The translations under genes and the position numbers were made by a program. Positions 17,280-25,461 of a DNA stretch of 64,000 nucleotides are shown here, piece by piece (position 1 is the stretch's first letter; every line of letters begins with the position of its first letter). The stretch comes from Flavobacterium filum DSM 17961 (GTDB taxonomy: Bacteria > Bacteroidota > Bacteroidia > Flavobacteriales > Flavobacteriaceae), in the NCBI RefSeq assembly GCF_000425465.1, contig NZ_AUDM01000004.1:186001-250000 (forward strand). Reading direction: 5' to 3'. Below the pieces are notes generated by a model. The model was not told the DNA's origin, ran no database searches, and saw nothing but the letters and a program-made list of their open reading frames with translations.

Positions 17280-17875
17280 TAAAAATATAATTTATGTTTT
17301 TCGATGCTCACTTTTTTAGATTTGTTCATCTCTGAAAGAGTTCTTATGACCGTTTCAACTCTCAATCCGGTAAAATCTGCAATTTCTTGTCGAGTATACG
17401 GTATAAATACTTTTTCAGTAGAACTTAATTTATTTTGCTTTTTATAATTTTCTAAAAAACATTTAATCCGATGTTCTGGATTTTGATTAATGATTTGTTT
17501 AAATGTTATGGTTTTATTATAAATGCGTTGTGCCAATAATTCTAAGAACGAGAGTTTTACTGAAGGATAATCTTCTAAAATTCGCATTAATTTTTCTTTT
17601 GATAATTTTATAATTACACTATCGTGTAATGCAATTGCTGTAGTTGGATAAACTTCATTAATAAATAAAGGAGGTTCACCAAAACTATTTCCTTTTCCAA
17701 ATGTACCTTGCGTAAACTCTTTGCCTTCTTCATTTGAATTGTACATTCTTACTGCACCTTCGATTATTTGATAATAGAATAAAGCTCTATCATCTTCATA
17801 AAAAATAATATCATTTTTTTTATATTTTTTTGCAACAGCTCCCCAAGTGAAAAGTAAATCTAAATCGATTTGCAT
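17279..17875 (-). CDS. Crp/Fnr-family transcriptional regulator
   Basis: 198 residues. Residues 12-100 form the cyclic-nucleotide-binding-like sensor domain (GKGNSFGEPPLF), 101-130 the dimer helix, 140-198 the winged helix. The recognition helix is TRQEIADFTGLRVETVIRTL: E174 and R178 align with CRP E181 and R185, but the residue matching CRP Arg180 is Val173, as in FNR. There is only one Cys (139), so no FNR-type [4Fe-4S] sensor; heme-based or ligand sensing like DNR is possible. Its own promoter carries TTATGA-N6-TCATAA 48 bp before the start, and three more promoters in the window carry the same or a similar site, so it probably autoregulates and controls ric, the 600-residue gene and the fasciclin gene. 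Confidence 0.93.
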   Translation of the reverse strand: MQIDLDLLFTWGAVAKKYKKNDIIFYEDDRALFYYQIIEGAVRMYNSNEEGKEFTQGTFGKGNSFGEPPLFINEVYPTTAIALHDSVIIKLSKEKLMRILEDYPSVKLSFLELLAQRIYNKTITFKQIINQNPEHRIKCFLENYKKQNKLSSTEKVFIPYTRQEIADFTGLRVETVIRTLSEMNKSKKVSIEKHKLYF

Positions 17876-17923
17876 GACAAGTTTAATTAGAGATACAAAG
17901 GTCTTTAATTGTGGTTTTATAAA

Positions 17924-17941
17924 TTATGACATTTATCATAA
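17924..17941. promoter_or_regulatory. CRP-like operator TTATGA-N6-TCATAA upstream of the Crp/Fnr gene
   Basis: Perfect 6+6 inverted repeat. The centre (17932.5) is 33 bp from the centre of GACCTTTG on the minus strand (17896-17903), the -7-like element. Its location before the regulator's own gene points to autoregulation. Confidence 0.72.
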
Positions 17942-17956
17942 TAAAAATATATGAAT

Positions 17957-18149
17957 AACCCGTTGGGTGTAATTATTTTATTCAAGTTTATTTTGGTTTT
18001 TTTACCACGAATTCTCGAATTATAAATTAATCAAAAGCAATAATTTGTTCATCTTCGATGAAAATTCGAATTAAATCGAATAATCAATGCAAAAAATTAG
18101 TGAATTAGTGGCAAAATTATTTCCAAAATTTAATTACACCCAACGGGTT
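17957..18149. mobile_element. MITE-like element, 193 bp, with 19-bp terminal inverted repeats
   Basis: Perfect 19-bp inverted ends at 17957-17975 and 18131-18149 (starting AACCCGTTGGG). Both ends are flanked by the same 6 bases, ATGAAT (17951-17956 and 18150-18155), as a target-site duplication would be. The interior has no gene; it holds a second, imperfect inverted repeat (CCACGAATTCTCGAATT near 18003-18020 and its partner near 18094-18112). No transposase is in the window. The remaining bases of the 17876-18190 gap are the Crp gene promoter. Confidence 0.65.
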
Positions 18150-18190
18150 ATGAATAGAAAATAAAAACCGGAATCAAGACTTAAATATAG

Positions 18191-18487
18191 CAAAAATATT
18201 TTAAACCGTTAGGTGAAACTATTGTCAAGAATATAGCTAAACGAACGAAAGCTCCCACCCCCTAGTTTTTCAAGATATTGGGTACCATAGGCCTTGCCTT
18301 ATTGGACATTAGTGGTTCTGTTTTGGCTGCACCGGTTGCCTTGCCGGCAGCAGTTGTCACCGCAGCCGGATATATTGCCGTAACCGGAGGAGTTATGTCA
18401 GCAGTAAGTCAGGTAACTGTTGAGGATTTTGCCAAAAAAGAAGCTGATGAAGAAGGTCAGCTCCAAGGAGGCGAACCTGATGGCTAG
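18191..18487 (+). pseudogene. Broken small hydrophobic protein gene, phage-like remnant
   Basis: A continuous reading frame from about 18191 encodes KYFKPLGETIVKNIAKR..., then meets TAG at 18263-18265, then continues with FFKILGTIGLALLDISG and an Ala/Val/Gly-rich hydrophobic segment to 18487. Both sides of the stop look like one protein (basic N-terminus, then membrane segment, then acidic tail), so a Lys codon has probably become TAG. No ATG remains at the start either. I recall similar short proteins in Bacteroidetes small prophages, without certainty. Overlaps the next ORF by 8 bp, as in a compact phage operon. Confidence 0.55.
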
Positions 18488-18662
18488 TTTCGACAATACA
18501 CTTTCGTTGAAAGTGGGAACTGCCGGCGGAACCTTATTGAGTATCGTACCCAATATTACTTCAGTTGATATCTTCCGGACAATAATTTTGGCTTGTGTTG
18601 GTGCAATTGTTAGTTTTTTTGTAACCTTGTTGCTCAAATGGTTGACAAAATCTAAAGAATAA
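18480..18662 (+). CDS. Small single-pass membrane protein, phage-like remnant
   Basis: 60 residues starting at ATG 18480, overlapping the stop of the preceding broken gene. N-terminal MASFDNTLSLKVGTAGG, one membrane helix at about residues 31-52 and a basic end (KWLTKSKE). Holin-like or phage coat-associated proteins have this layout. Together with the upstream fragment and the integrase remnant downstream it appears to be the residue of an integrated element. Expression is doubtful. Confidence 0.5.
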   Translation: MASFDNTLSLKVGTAGGTLLSIVPNITSVDIFRTIILACVGAIVSFFVTLLLKWLTKSKE

Positions 18663-18885
18663 TAGTTCGGTTTTGATTGGTATCCTTTTCCGAATTGTAG
18701 GAAAGCTCACTTGCCCCCTTAACTTTGTTTCCATCTACTGACCATTTTTCTTAATTCACATATTTCTTGCTACTAAATTCAAACCATTTAGATTCGACTG
18801 TAACTCTAACATAAATTGGAGAAATCCCTTGACTGTTGGCTTTGGCTCTTTTTATGTAAAAGAGAATTGATACTGTTGTGTTCAT
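18661..18885 (-). pseudogene. Tyrosine recombinase (integrase) N-terminal fragment, disabled
   Basis: On the minus strand, ATG at 18885 encodes MNTTVSILFYIKRAKANSQG..., PIYVRVTVESKWFEFSSKKYVN, the Arm DNA-binding domain seen at the N-terminus of Bacteroidetes phage/transposon integrases. A TAA stop occurs at 18753-18751 and the frame continues with EKWSVDGNKVKGASE before similarity is lost near 18700. The catalytic domain is absent. This identifies the segment as the relic of an integrative element lying next to tRNA-Ser, a usual integration target. Confidence 0.7.
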
Positions 18886-18995
18886 GGTTGGTAACCTTTA
18901 ATGTTAGTATTAAATTAAATCATTCAATAGTTTTACACAAGATGTTTAAATTTTGAAGCGGTACTAATGGGTTGTAAACCCTCACTTTTATTGAT

Positions 18996-19032
18996 AGGTG
19001 TCACTTCGTTTTTTAATAAACAGGTGACACCT
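18996..19032. repeat. Inverted repeat AGGTGTCAC / GTGACACCT beside the integrase remnant
   Basis: Nine-base arms (18996-19004 and 19024-19032) with a 19-bp spacer; a further AGACACC follows at 19038-19044. It lies between the integrase fragment and tRNA-Ser, where attachment or arm-type recombinase sites would be. The rest of the 18886-19089 gap shows no gene. Confidence 0.4.
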
Positions 19033-19089
19033 CAAAAGACACCTTTGACATTGATATTTAATGAATACTTTTGGAATACCCTAAAAGAA

Positions 19090-19123
19090 AAAACCCACTA
19101 AAACATTAAATTTAGTGGGTTTT
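19090..19123 (-). terminator. Terminator downstream of tRNA-Ser
   Basis: Perfect 13-bp stem (AAAACCCACTAAA / TTTAGTGGGTTTT) with an 8-nt loop, 20 bp past the tRNA 3' end on the minus strand. Confidence 0.85.
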
Positions 19124-19143
19124 GTAACCATTTGCATTTTAGC

Positions 19144-19231
19144 TGGCGGAGAAAGAGGGATTCGAACCCCCGGACCTGTTACAGTCAACAGTTTTCAAGA
19201 CTGCCGCAATCGACCACTCTGCCATTTCTCC
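19144..19231 (-). tRNA. tRNA-Ser, anticodon TGA
   Basis: 88-nt cloverleaf on the minus strand. The acceptor stem is GGAGAAA (19231-19225) paired with TTTCTCC (19154-19148), followed by discriminator G and encoded CCA (19146-19144). The anticodon loop is CTTGAAA, giving TGA. The T-loop word GGTTCGAATCC is intact and a long variable arm is present, as in class II tRNA-Ser. Its 3' end faces the decayed integrative element. Confidence 0.96.
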
Positions 19232-19564
19232 AATAAAAAACAATCATTTTCTGATTGCGAGTGCAAATATAGAACGATTTTCGGGATTTGCAAACCTTTT
19301 TATTTTAAAAATTAACCTTTTTATACTACTCTACACTAATGCTTTCTATATCAATTGTTTCTATACACAAAAAAGTGATATCCTAATTAATATAAAATAA
19401 AAAAGGTGGAATCACTTCCACCCTTTTTGCCCCAAATCTACCATAAACTTAACCTACTTATGCTATGGTGAGTCAAATGTATAGCGAGCATATCATTAAA
19501 AAAAATAATTCTGATGAATGATAAAAATAGTCGATAAAATGCTAATAAATATAAATTCTTCTTG
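19232..19564. other. Intergenic gap without a gene
   Basis: Upstream of tRNA-Ser. Contains the hairpin GGTGGAA-N4-TTCCACC (19405-19422), which suits a terminator for the minus-strand gene ending at 19565, with an A-tract on its far side giving U-residues in that direction. Otherwise AT-rich with nothing I can identify. Confidence 0.6.
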
Positions 19565-19948
19565 CTATTTGAATATTTTTTCAAAATTAGGCTTAAAATA
19601 ATTCGGCCCCTTCATCACTTTTCCATCTTCTCGATAAATAGGCTTGCCATTTTCACCTAATTTACTCATATTACTTCTTTGAATTTCATCAAAAACTTCT
19701 TCAATTTTGTGTTGTAAACCGTGTTCAATAATTGTTCCACATAAGATATAGAGCATATCTCCTAATGCATCTGCAACCTCAATAATATCATTATTCATTG
19801 CGGCTTCTAAATATTCTTCATTTTCTTCTTTCATTAAATTAAAACGAAGTAAATTTTTGGCTTCTCCTAGACCTACAGTTGGCTCATTTTTATAGCCAAT
19901 TTCAAAAGCTTCATGAAATTGTTGAACCGATTTTATTTGTTTTTGCAT
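19565..19948 (-). CDS. MazG-like nucleotide pyrophosphohydrolase
   Basis: 127 residues, all-alpha NTP pyrophosphatase fold. The metal-binding helices are seen as KEENEEYLEA (E-x2-E) and EVADALGDMLYILCG (E/D-x3-D), the usual signature of MazG/PRA-PH/dUTPase-like enzymes. The C-terminal part (YREDGKVMKGPNYFKPN) is typical of a phosphoribosyl-ATP pyrophosphohydrolase-like group in Bacteroidetes and phages. Likely cleaves a non-canonical NTP to NMP and pyrophosphate. Stands alone; substrate unknown. Confidence 0.85.
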   Translation of the reverse strand: MQKQIKSVQQFHEAFEIGYKNEPTVGLGEAKNLLRFNLMKEENEEYLEAAMNNDIIEVADALGDMLYILCGTIIEHGLQHKIEEVFDEIQRSNMSKLGENGKPIYREDGKVMKGPNYFKPNFEKIFK

Positions 19949-20040
19949 GTTCTATTTTTTGGTAAATTTAACATTTCATTCCATGAAATATACTTACAAG
20001 TTTTAAAAACTATTAACTATTTTTGTTGAAAAATAAGTTT

Positions 20041-20232
20041 ATGTTTACTACCGGACAATTGTTGTTTGCTCTTTTCTTTGTTGTTGTTTTTGTTGCAACT
20101 ATGATTTATGTTTACAGAAAAGATTTGAATTTACATAAGCTGCATTATAAAGGAAGTTATAAAATTGTAATTGGTTTCATTCTATTCATTTTACTGCTTT
20201 TTACCATCAAAATATTTTTGAAAAATAGATAA
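20041..20232 (+). CDS. Small two-helix membrane protein
   Basis: 63 residues from ATG 20041 (a TTG at 20023 would add six residues). Two membrane helices, residues about 5-27 and 41-60, separated by a basic loop YRKDLNLHKLHYKGSYK. Ends just before a strong terminator. Unnamed, but its composition and context fit a real, conserved flavobacterial membrane protein. Confidence 0.7.
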   Translation: MFTTGQLLFALFFVVVFVATMIYVYRKDLNLHKLHYKGSYKIVIGFILFILLLFTIKIFLKNR

Positions 20233-20233
20233 T

Positions 20234-20261
20234 AAAAAATCCCTATTGTTAGGGATTTTTT
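20234..20261 (+). terminator. Terminator after the small membrane protein
   Basis: AAAAAATCCCT / AGGGATTTTTT stem with a 6-nt loop, directly after the stop at 20232. Confidence 0.85.
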
Positions 20262-20314
20262 ATTTAAATTTAATTGTCGAATTTTGGTTGTATTAACTAT
20301 TAAACTAATTAATC

Positions 20315-20797
20315 ATGCCAGACATAACCTATACAGCAATTGGATACATTAATCCTATTGCAAAAACAATGAATGTAGAATTAGGAATTCCCGTTGAATC
20401 TATTCCTCCTTATGCTTTTAATTTTTATAATTTCAGTACAAAATTGGAAAACAATGAAACATTAAATGTTGTTGCAATTCAATTAATCTTTGGAATTGAC
20501 GCATTTACAAACGTCAATAATTACAATTATCAAATGAAAATTGATTTACGAAGCATTGCTGATGGAGGAGACTTAAATGAAGATTATGCTGGTAGAGCAT
20601 TAGATTTGGATACCCCAGACACATTATTACTGTTAATTCATGACGATTTATTAATTGAAGAAAATATTGATGATATTAAAGAAAAAATATTTGCTTATTA
20701 TTCTTCAGCTGAACGTAAAAGTAGTGCTCAAACCAATGCTTATCCATTGAGAACTGGAAGTGGTAAACCGAGAACAGTTGGAATTTCTATAATCTAA
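20315..20797 (+). CDS. Hypothetical protein, 160 residues
   Basis: No signal peptide and no family I recognise. The chain begins MPDITYTAIGYINP, has a long mixed alpha/beta region with VVAIQLIFGIDAF and an acidic stretch LLIHDDLLIEENIDDIKEKI, and ends with a basic tail. It precedes the histidine kinase gene by 10 bp and is probably transcribed with it. Function unknown. Confidence 0.65.
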   Translation: MPDITYTAIGYINPIAKTMNVELGIPVESIPPYAFNFYNFSTKLENNETLNVVAIQLIFGIDAFTNVNNYNYQMKIDLRSIADGGDLNEDYAGRALDLDTPDTLLLLIHDDLLIEENIDDIKEKIFAYYSSAERKSSAQTNAYPLRTGSGKPRTVGISII

Positions 20798-20807
20798 TCA
20801 ACTACAT

Positions 20808-22601
20808 TTGAAAACAAACTTACTTTTTTTACTTTACATTTTGTTAAGCAGTATTTTTATACAGGCTCAAAATCCTGATATTAATAAAATTGAGAAGTTA
20901 TTAAAAGAAGGAAAATCATTAAGTATTATCAATTATTTAAAAGATTTTGAAAAAAATACTAATGATGAAAATTTAGCATTAATTTTTTATTACAAAGCAA
21001 AAGCCTATGCTAATGAAAACCAAATGGATAAAGCTTTGAATTATTTACTAAAAGCACAAAAAAAATATTCAATACTAAAAAATGAAAACAAAGTTTATGA
21101 GTTAAAGTTAGAAATAGCAGAAATTTATTCATCTTTTAATCATGTAAAAAATGAAGCCCCTAAATTATTTAATGAATATATTGCTTTTGCCAATCGTACA
21201 AAAAATGATAGCATGATGGCTATCGGGTTATATAAAAAAGCAATACATTTATTAATTAATGATTCTATAAGTAAAGCAAGGAGTTATTATTTCAAAGCAT
21301 TATCTCACAATATTAAAACGAATGACAAAAACACTTTAGTTAATATTTACAATGGTTTAGCCGTAATTTACAATGAAAAATTAAATTTGCCGGATTCAGC
21401 TATTTATTATCTGTCAAAGAACTTATTATTAAACAAAAATGCAGATAGAGTAAACGAATTGTGTAAAAATTACGTGAACCTAGCGGCTAGTTTTACTCAC
21501 AAAAAAAATTATATAAAAGCGATTGAATATTTAGAAGAAGCAGAAAAGCTTCCAATTACAGAACATGTTAAGCGTTTAAAAAATCTAATCTTACTTTTTA
21601 AATCTAAAAATTTCGAAAAAATAGGTGATTATAAAACAGCATATGAATTGTTAAGTGAATATGCTCAAAATGAATCTGAATATAATCAAGAGGATATTGA
21701 CAATAAACTTTCTGAATTTCATGTTTACTTTCAAACGCAAGAAAAATCACTTGAAAATGAAAACCTCAAAAGCCAAAATAAAATTCTGGAAAAAACCCAA
21801 AAAATTGACAAACTTATTTTAATCATCCTTCTCGGATTTATTGTAACTACAATAGTTATAGCTTTTTTATGGGTAAAAAATCTTAAAAAGAAAAATACTA
21901 TAAATGAACAACAAATTGAATTGCAAAAAGAAAAAATGAATTCAATTCTTAAAGAACAAGAATTGCAAAATATTGACATTATGTTGGAAAGTCAAGAAAA
22001 AGAAAGAGTGAAATTAGCAAATGAATTACACGATAATTTAGGTAGTATGTTGGCAACTCTTCGTTTAAATTTTCAAAATTTAAAGCGTCAAAAAGGTGAT
22101 TTGGAAGAACAAGAGTCAAAACTTTATGAAAAAACGGATGAATTAATTGAAGAAGCTTATCAAAAGGTTAGAAATTTAGCTCATTATAAAAATTTAGGTG
22201 TAATTGGAAATGAAGGTTTAGTTCCGGCTGTTAAGTCTATGGCAGACAAAATGAGTATTTTAAATCTTTTGGATATTAATGTAATTCCTTTTGGACTAAA
22301 AGAAAGATTGGATAATCAATTAGAAGTAGGTATATTTAGAATGATTCAAGAACTATGTACAAATATAATCAAACACGCTAAAGCAAGTCAGGTAAATATT
22401 TACATAACGCAACACAATCATACAGATATTAATATCATTATTGAAGATAATGGATTTGGATTTGAAGTAAACAAATTAAATTCCAATACAGGAATGGGGC
22501 TCAAGAATATTGAAAAAAAAGTAGAACAAATGGGTGGTTCCTTTACAATTGATTCTATTCTCGGAAAAGGAACTACTATAATAATTGATTTACCATTATG
22601 A
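20808..22601 (+). CDS. TPR sensor histidine kinase (HisKA_3, NarX/DegS-like)
   Basis: 597 residues. Starts at TTG 20808: no ATG is available before it, and the TTG start gives a good signal peptide (KTNLLFLLYILLSSIFIQAQ). Residues 25-330 are TPR-like helical repeats in the periplasm, a membrane helix lies near 340-360, and a coiled coil leads into the HisKA_3 box with the phosphorylated His in ELHDNLGSMLATL (near residue 408). The HATPase domain has IQELCTNIIKHAKASQ, IEDNGFGF and GMGLKNIEKKVEQMGG. Its partner response regulator overlaps the stop by 4 bp (ATGA). Confidence 0.93.
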   Translation: MKTNLLFLLYILLSSIFIQAQNPDINKIEKLLKEGKSLSIINYLKDFEKNTNDENLALIFYYKAKAYANENQMDKALNYLLKAQKKYSILKNENKVYELKLEIAEIYSSFNHVKNEAPKLFNEYIAFANRTKNDSMMAIGLYKKAIHLLINDSISKARSYYFKALSHNIKTNDKNTLVNIYNGLAVIYNEKLNLPDSAIYYLSKNLLLNKNADRVNELCKNYVNLAASFTHKKNYIKAIEYLEEAEKLPITEHVKRLKNLILLFKSKNFEKIGDYKTAYELLSEYAQNESEYNQEDIDNKLSEFHVYFQTQEKSLENENLKSQNKILEKTQKIDKLILIILLGFIVTTIVIAFLWVKNLKKKNTINEQQIELQKEKMNSILKEQELQNIDIMLESQEKERVKLANELHDNLGSMLATLRLNFQNLKRQKGDLEEQESKLYEKTDELIEEAYQKVRNLAHYKNLGVIGNEGLVPAVKSMADKMSILNLLDINVIPFGLKERLDNQLEVGIFRMIQELCTNIIKHAKASQVNIYITQHNHTDINIIIEDNGFGFEVNKLNSNTGMGLKNIEKKVEQMGGSFTIDSILGKGTTIIIDLPL

Positions 22602-23209
22602 TTCGAATAGTTATTGCTGAAGATCACCAAGCTTTATTGGATGGTATTAAATTAATGCTCTCCTTTGAAGAAGATATTGAAGTGGTTGGCGAGGCCAATA
22701 ATGGTGAAGAATTAATTGAAATTGCTAGTATTAAAAAACCGGATATTATCATTACAGATATACGGATGCCAAAATGTGATGGCATCATGGCTACTAAAAT
22801 AATTTTAGAGAAAAATCCTCAAATCAAGGTGATTGCATTTAGCATGTTTGAACAATTTGATGCTATTCTGCAAATGAAAGAAGCTGGTGCAAAAGGATAT
22901 ATCATTAAAAATGCTTCTTTAAAAAAAGTTATAGAAGTAATCCGGAATGTAGCTCAAGGAAATACTCATTTTGATACTCCGATTATTTCTTATGATTCAA
23001 TAACTAGAGAAGAAATTATTCTCAGTCAACGAGAAAAAGAAATTTTAGTTTGTATTGGTGAAGGCAAAACATCACAAGAAATCGCTGATTATCTATTCAT
23101 CAGTAAAACAACCGTTGACTCACATCGAAAAAATATCATGAAAAAAATTGGCGTTCAAGGAAAAACAGATCTTATTCGATTTGCTATTGAACGTAAATAT
23201 AATTTTTAG
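22598..23209 (+). CDS. NarL/LuxR-family response regulator
   Basis: 203 residues. Receiver domain residues 1-120 with acidic pocket EDH and phospho-accepting Asp in DIIITDIRMP (near residue 54), Lys in IIKNAS. The LuxR helix-turn-helix spans 138-200: LSQREKEILVCIGEGKTSQEIADYLFISKTTVDSHRKNIMKKI. The ATG overlaps the kinase stop (ATGA), giving a tightly coupled two-component pair. Targets cannot be read. It ends with no gap against the convergent gene at 23210. Confidence 0.95.
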   Translation: MIRIVIAEDHQALLDGIKLMLSFEEDIEVVGEANNGEELIEIASIKKPDIIITDIRMPKCDGIMATKIILEKNPQIKVIAFSMFEQFDAILQMKEAGAKGYIIKNASLKKVIEVIRNVAQGNTHFDTPIISYDSITREEIILSQREKEILVCIGEGKTSQEIADYLFISKTTVDSHRKNIMKKIGVQGKTDLIRFAIERKYNF

Positions 23210-23728
23210 TTATTTATCTAAACATTCAAACCTAGACATCCAACTTTTTTCAGAAATTATCTCTTCTGTTACAACAATTCCATATTCTTCTAATACAGAG
23301 AAATCTTTTACATTCAATATATCTATTACTAAATATCCAAAATCACAGCGTTTGATGTTTCCTATTTTATATTCTGCCTTTAAAAGTAAATATGCCGCTT
23401 TCTTATACTTTTCAGGAAAACATTGAAAAAGTAAATGCACATTTAATTGATCAATAAAGTATTCCTCCCCAATAATACTCTTTACTCTATAATTGGATAA
23501 ATATCCGTATTTTTTTGTAATCTCTAAAATTTTTATGGCCTCATCATCATCTAATCTTTTTGTTACTTCTCCTCTTTTTTGTTGCTTTATCTGATGTAAT
23601 TTAGTCTCTGTAAGTTGAATTACCTCATCTTTGAAAAGATGAAAATCTCTTTTTAATAGGGAATCTTTATCTGTTTGACCTATTGAAATCTGAACAAATA
23701 ACAAAATAACAAATGCAATTTTTTTCAT
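23210..23728 (-). CDS. Secreted hypothetical protein
   Basis: 172 residues with a signal peptide (KKIAFVILLFVQISIGQ). The mature part is charged and mostly helical, with RLDDDEAIKILEITKKYGY and CDFGYLVIDILNVKDF. No family recognised. Converges on the response regulator gene with abutting stops. Stands alone. Confidence 0.7.
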   Translation of the reverse strand: MKKIAFVILLFVQISIGQTDKDSLLKRDFHLFKDEVIQLTETKLHQIKQQKRGEVTKRLDDDEAIKILEITKKYGYLSNYRVKSIIGEEYFIDQLNVHLLFQCFPEKYKKAAYLLLKAEYKIGNIKRCDFGYLVIDILNVKDFSVLEEYGIVVTEEIISEKSWMSRFECLDK

Positions 23729-23833
23729 AAATAGTTATCGTTTAAAGTAAAAAGAGTTAGCCTTTAAAAATAGAATGCTCCTTTCCAAATATAAAAAAAA
23801 TCTCAAATATTGATTGCTCATGATATAAAAAAA

Positions 23834-23861
23834 ATCGGCTAAATCATTAGATTCAGCCGAT
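23834..23861 (-). terminator. Terminator of icd
   Basis: ATCGGCTAAAT / ATTCAGCCGAT stem (one mismatch) followed on the minus strand by eight T, 55 bp past the icd stop. Confidence 0.8.
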
Positions 23862-23916
23862 AATCAATCAATAAATAAACAAACTAAACAAATTTGGGTG
23901 TAACCCCTCTCTTTTA

Positions 23917-25353
23917 TTATTGTCCTTGCCCTAATGAAAAACTTGGTTTTCCGTCAAAAGCATATAAATTCTCTGTTTTAATGGTATCAATAGCTAAACC
24001 ATTTGCCTCGTGTAAAATAGCAGGTATAGCATTTTTATTGATTTCCCCACCATCTTTGGCATGAAAACGACATCGCCAATGATCCGTACAAAAAGTCTCC
24101 TTGAAACCGTCAGGCCACACTTTTATACCACGATTAGTAATCATTTTTAGAACTAAATTTTCTTTTTCTAACTGCTTAATTTGTTCTGCCAATTCATTCG
24201 GGTTCTCCCCTTGCCAATGCACAAAAACATCCACACCTATCAAGCTTTTATTGGCAGCAGGTTTACGTTTGTATTTCGGTAATTGAAGAGCCTCGCTACC
24301 CGCATATGATACCGGTTGTAATGTAACTGGTTTTTGACCTAATCGGGCAATAACGGCTTCTGCAAATTCTTTTGTACCTACTTTTTCTTTACTACTGCCC
24401 TCTTTGAAGATATCATACGTATGTACGCCGTCTTCCAACGTTTTTAACCACGCATTTTGCACTTTCTCCGCAACATCTGTTTGACCAATGTGATTTAACA
24501 TTAAAATTGCTCCTTGCAATAATCCTGATGGGTTGGCTAAATTCTGTCCCGCTCTTCTGGGTGCAGAACCATGTATCGCTTCAAACATCGAACACTCTTC
24601 TCCAATGTTGGCAGAACCGGCTAATCCTACCGAACCCGTAATTTGTGCGGCAACATCACTTAAAATATCGCCATATAAATTTGGCATCACAATCACATCA
24701 AAGGCTTCCGGTGTATCGGCCATTTTAGCTGCTCCGATATCAATAATCCAATGCTCGTTTTCAATTTCAGGATATTCAGCCGCTATTTCATTAAATACTT
24801 GGTGAAATAAACCATCTGTTTGTTTCATGATGTTATCTTTCGTAAAGCAGGTTACTTTTTTACGGTTTTGCTGCTTGGTATATTCAAAAGCATAACGAAT
24901 GATTTTTTCACAACCCGGGCGACTAATTAATTTTAAACATTGCACAACCTCATCTGTTTGCTGATGCTCTATTCCGGCATACAAATCCTCTTCATTTTCC
25001 CTTACAATTACCACATCCATTACCGGATGTTTCGTTTCCACAAAAGGGTGTAAACTTTTACAAGGACGCACATTTGCATATAGTCCCAAAAACTTGCGGG
25101 TGGTTACATTCAAACTTTTATAACCTCCTCCTTGAGGTGTAGTAATTGGTGCCTTTAAAAAGATTTTGTTTCGACGAATCACATCCCATGATTCATTTGA
25201 AATTCCGGAAGTGTTTCCTGATAAATACACCTTCTCTCCTACCTCAATTTCTTCAATTTCCAATTGTGCACCCGCAGCCTTTAATATGGCCAAAGTGGCA
25301 ACCATGATTTCCGGTCCGATTCCGTCACCTTTTGCTACTGTAATTCGAGTCAT
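23917..25353 (-). CDS. icd: NADP-dependent isocitrate dehydrogenase, long form
   Basis: 478 residues, TCA cycle enzyme giving 2-oxoglutarate. The isocitrate/isopropylmalate dehydrogenase fold occupies residues 1-340: GDGIGPEIM, VRPCKSLHPF, IVRENEEDLYAG, the metal-site MPNLYGDILSD near residue 233 and EAIHGSAPRRAGQ. A further 130-residue C-terminal region (NKSLIGVDVFVHWQGE ... FCTDHWRCRF) is the extension known from Bacteroidetes/alphaproteobacterial ICDH of this type. The NADP versus NAD specificity is inferred from homologues. Confidence 0.93.
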   Translation of the reverse strand: MTRITVAKGDGIGPEIMVATLAILKAAGAQLEIEEIEVGEKVYLSGNTSGISNESWDVIRRNKIFLKAPITTPQGGGYKSLNVTTRKFLGLYANVRPCKSLHPFVETKHPVMDVVIVRENEEDLYAGIEHQQTDEVVQCLKLISRPGCEKIIRYAFEYTKQQNRKKVTCFTKDNIMKQTDGLFHQVFNEIAAEYPEIENEHWIIDIGAAKMADTPEAFDVIVMPNLYGDILSDVAAQITGSVGLAGSANIGEECSMFEAIHGSAPRRAGQNLANPSGLLQGAILMLNHIGQTDVAEKVQNAWLKTLEDGVHTYDIFKEGSSKEKVGTKEFAEAVIARLGQKPVTLQPVSYAGSEALQLPKYKRKPAANKSLIGVDVFVHWQGENPNELAEQIKQLEKENLVLKMITNRGIKVWPDGFKETFCTDHWRCRFHAKDGGEINKNAIPAILHEANGLAIDTIKTENLYAFDGKPSFSLGQGQ

Positions 25354-25461
25354 ATGTTTTGGTTTAAAATTATACAGTGCAAATTTCAGAAGAAGTTTTT
25401 ATATATTTTTATTTATATATTTTATATAAAACATAAATATTATTAATGTAAATATAGAAAA

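Noticed and set aside
17279..17875. Calling the regulator FNR
   Set aside because: Only one Cys is present, so the [4Fe-4S] cluster of FNR cannot form; the operator spacing (N6) also follows CRP rather than TTGAT-N4-ATCAA.
18420..18479. Extending the 60-residue phage-like protein upstream to 18420
   Set aside because: Would overlap the previous frame by 68 bp; ATG 18480 gives the natural start with short overlap.
19115..19315. 66-residue plus-strand reading frame across the tRNA-Ser gene
   Set aside because: It runs antisense through the tRNA and its terminator; protein is meaningless ([10 protein letters not shown] is translated tRNA, a known artefact).
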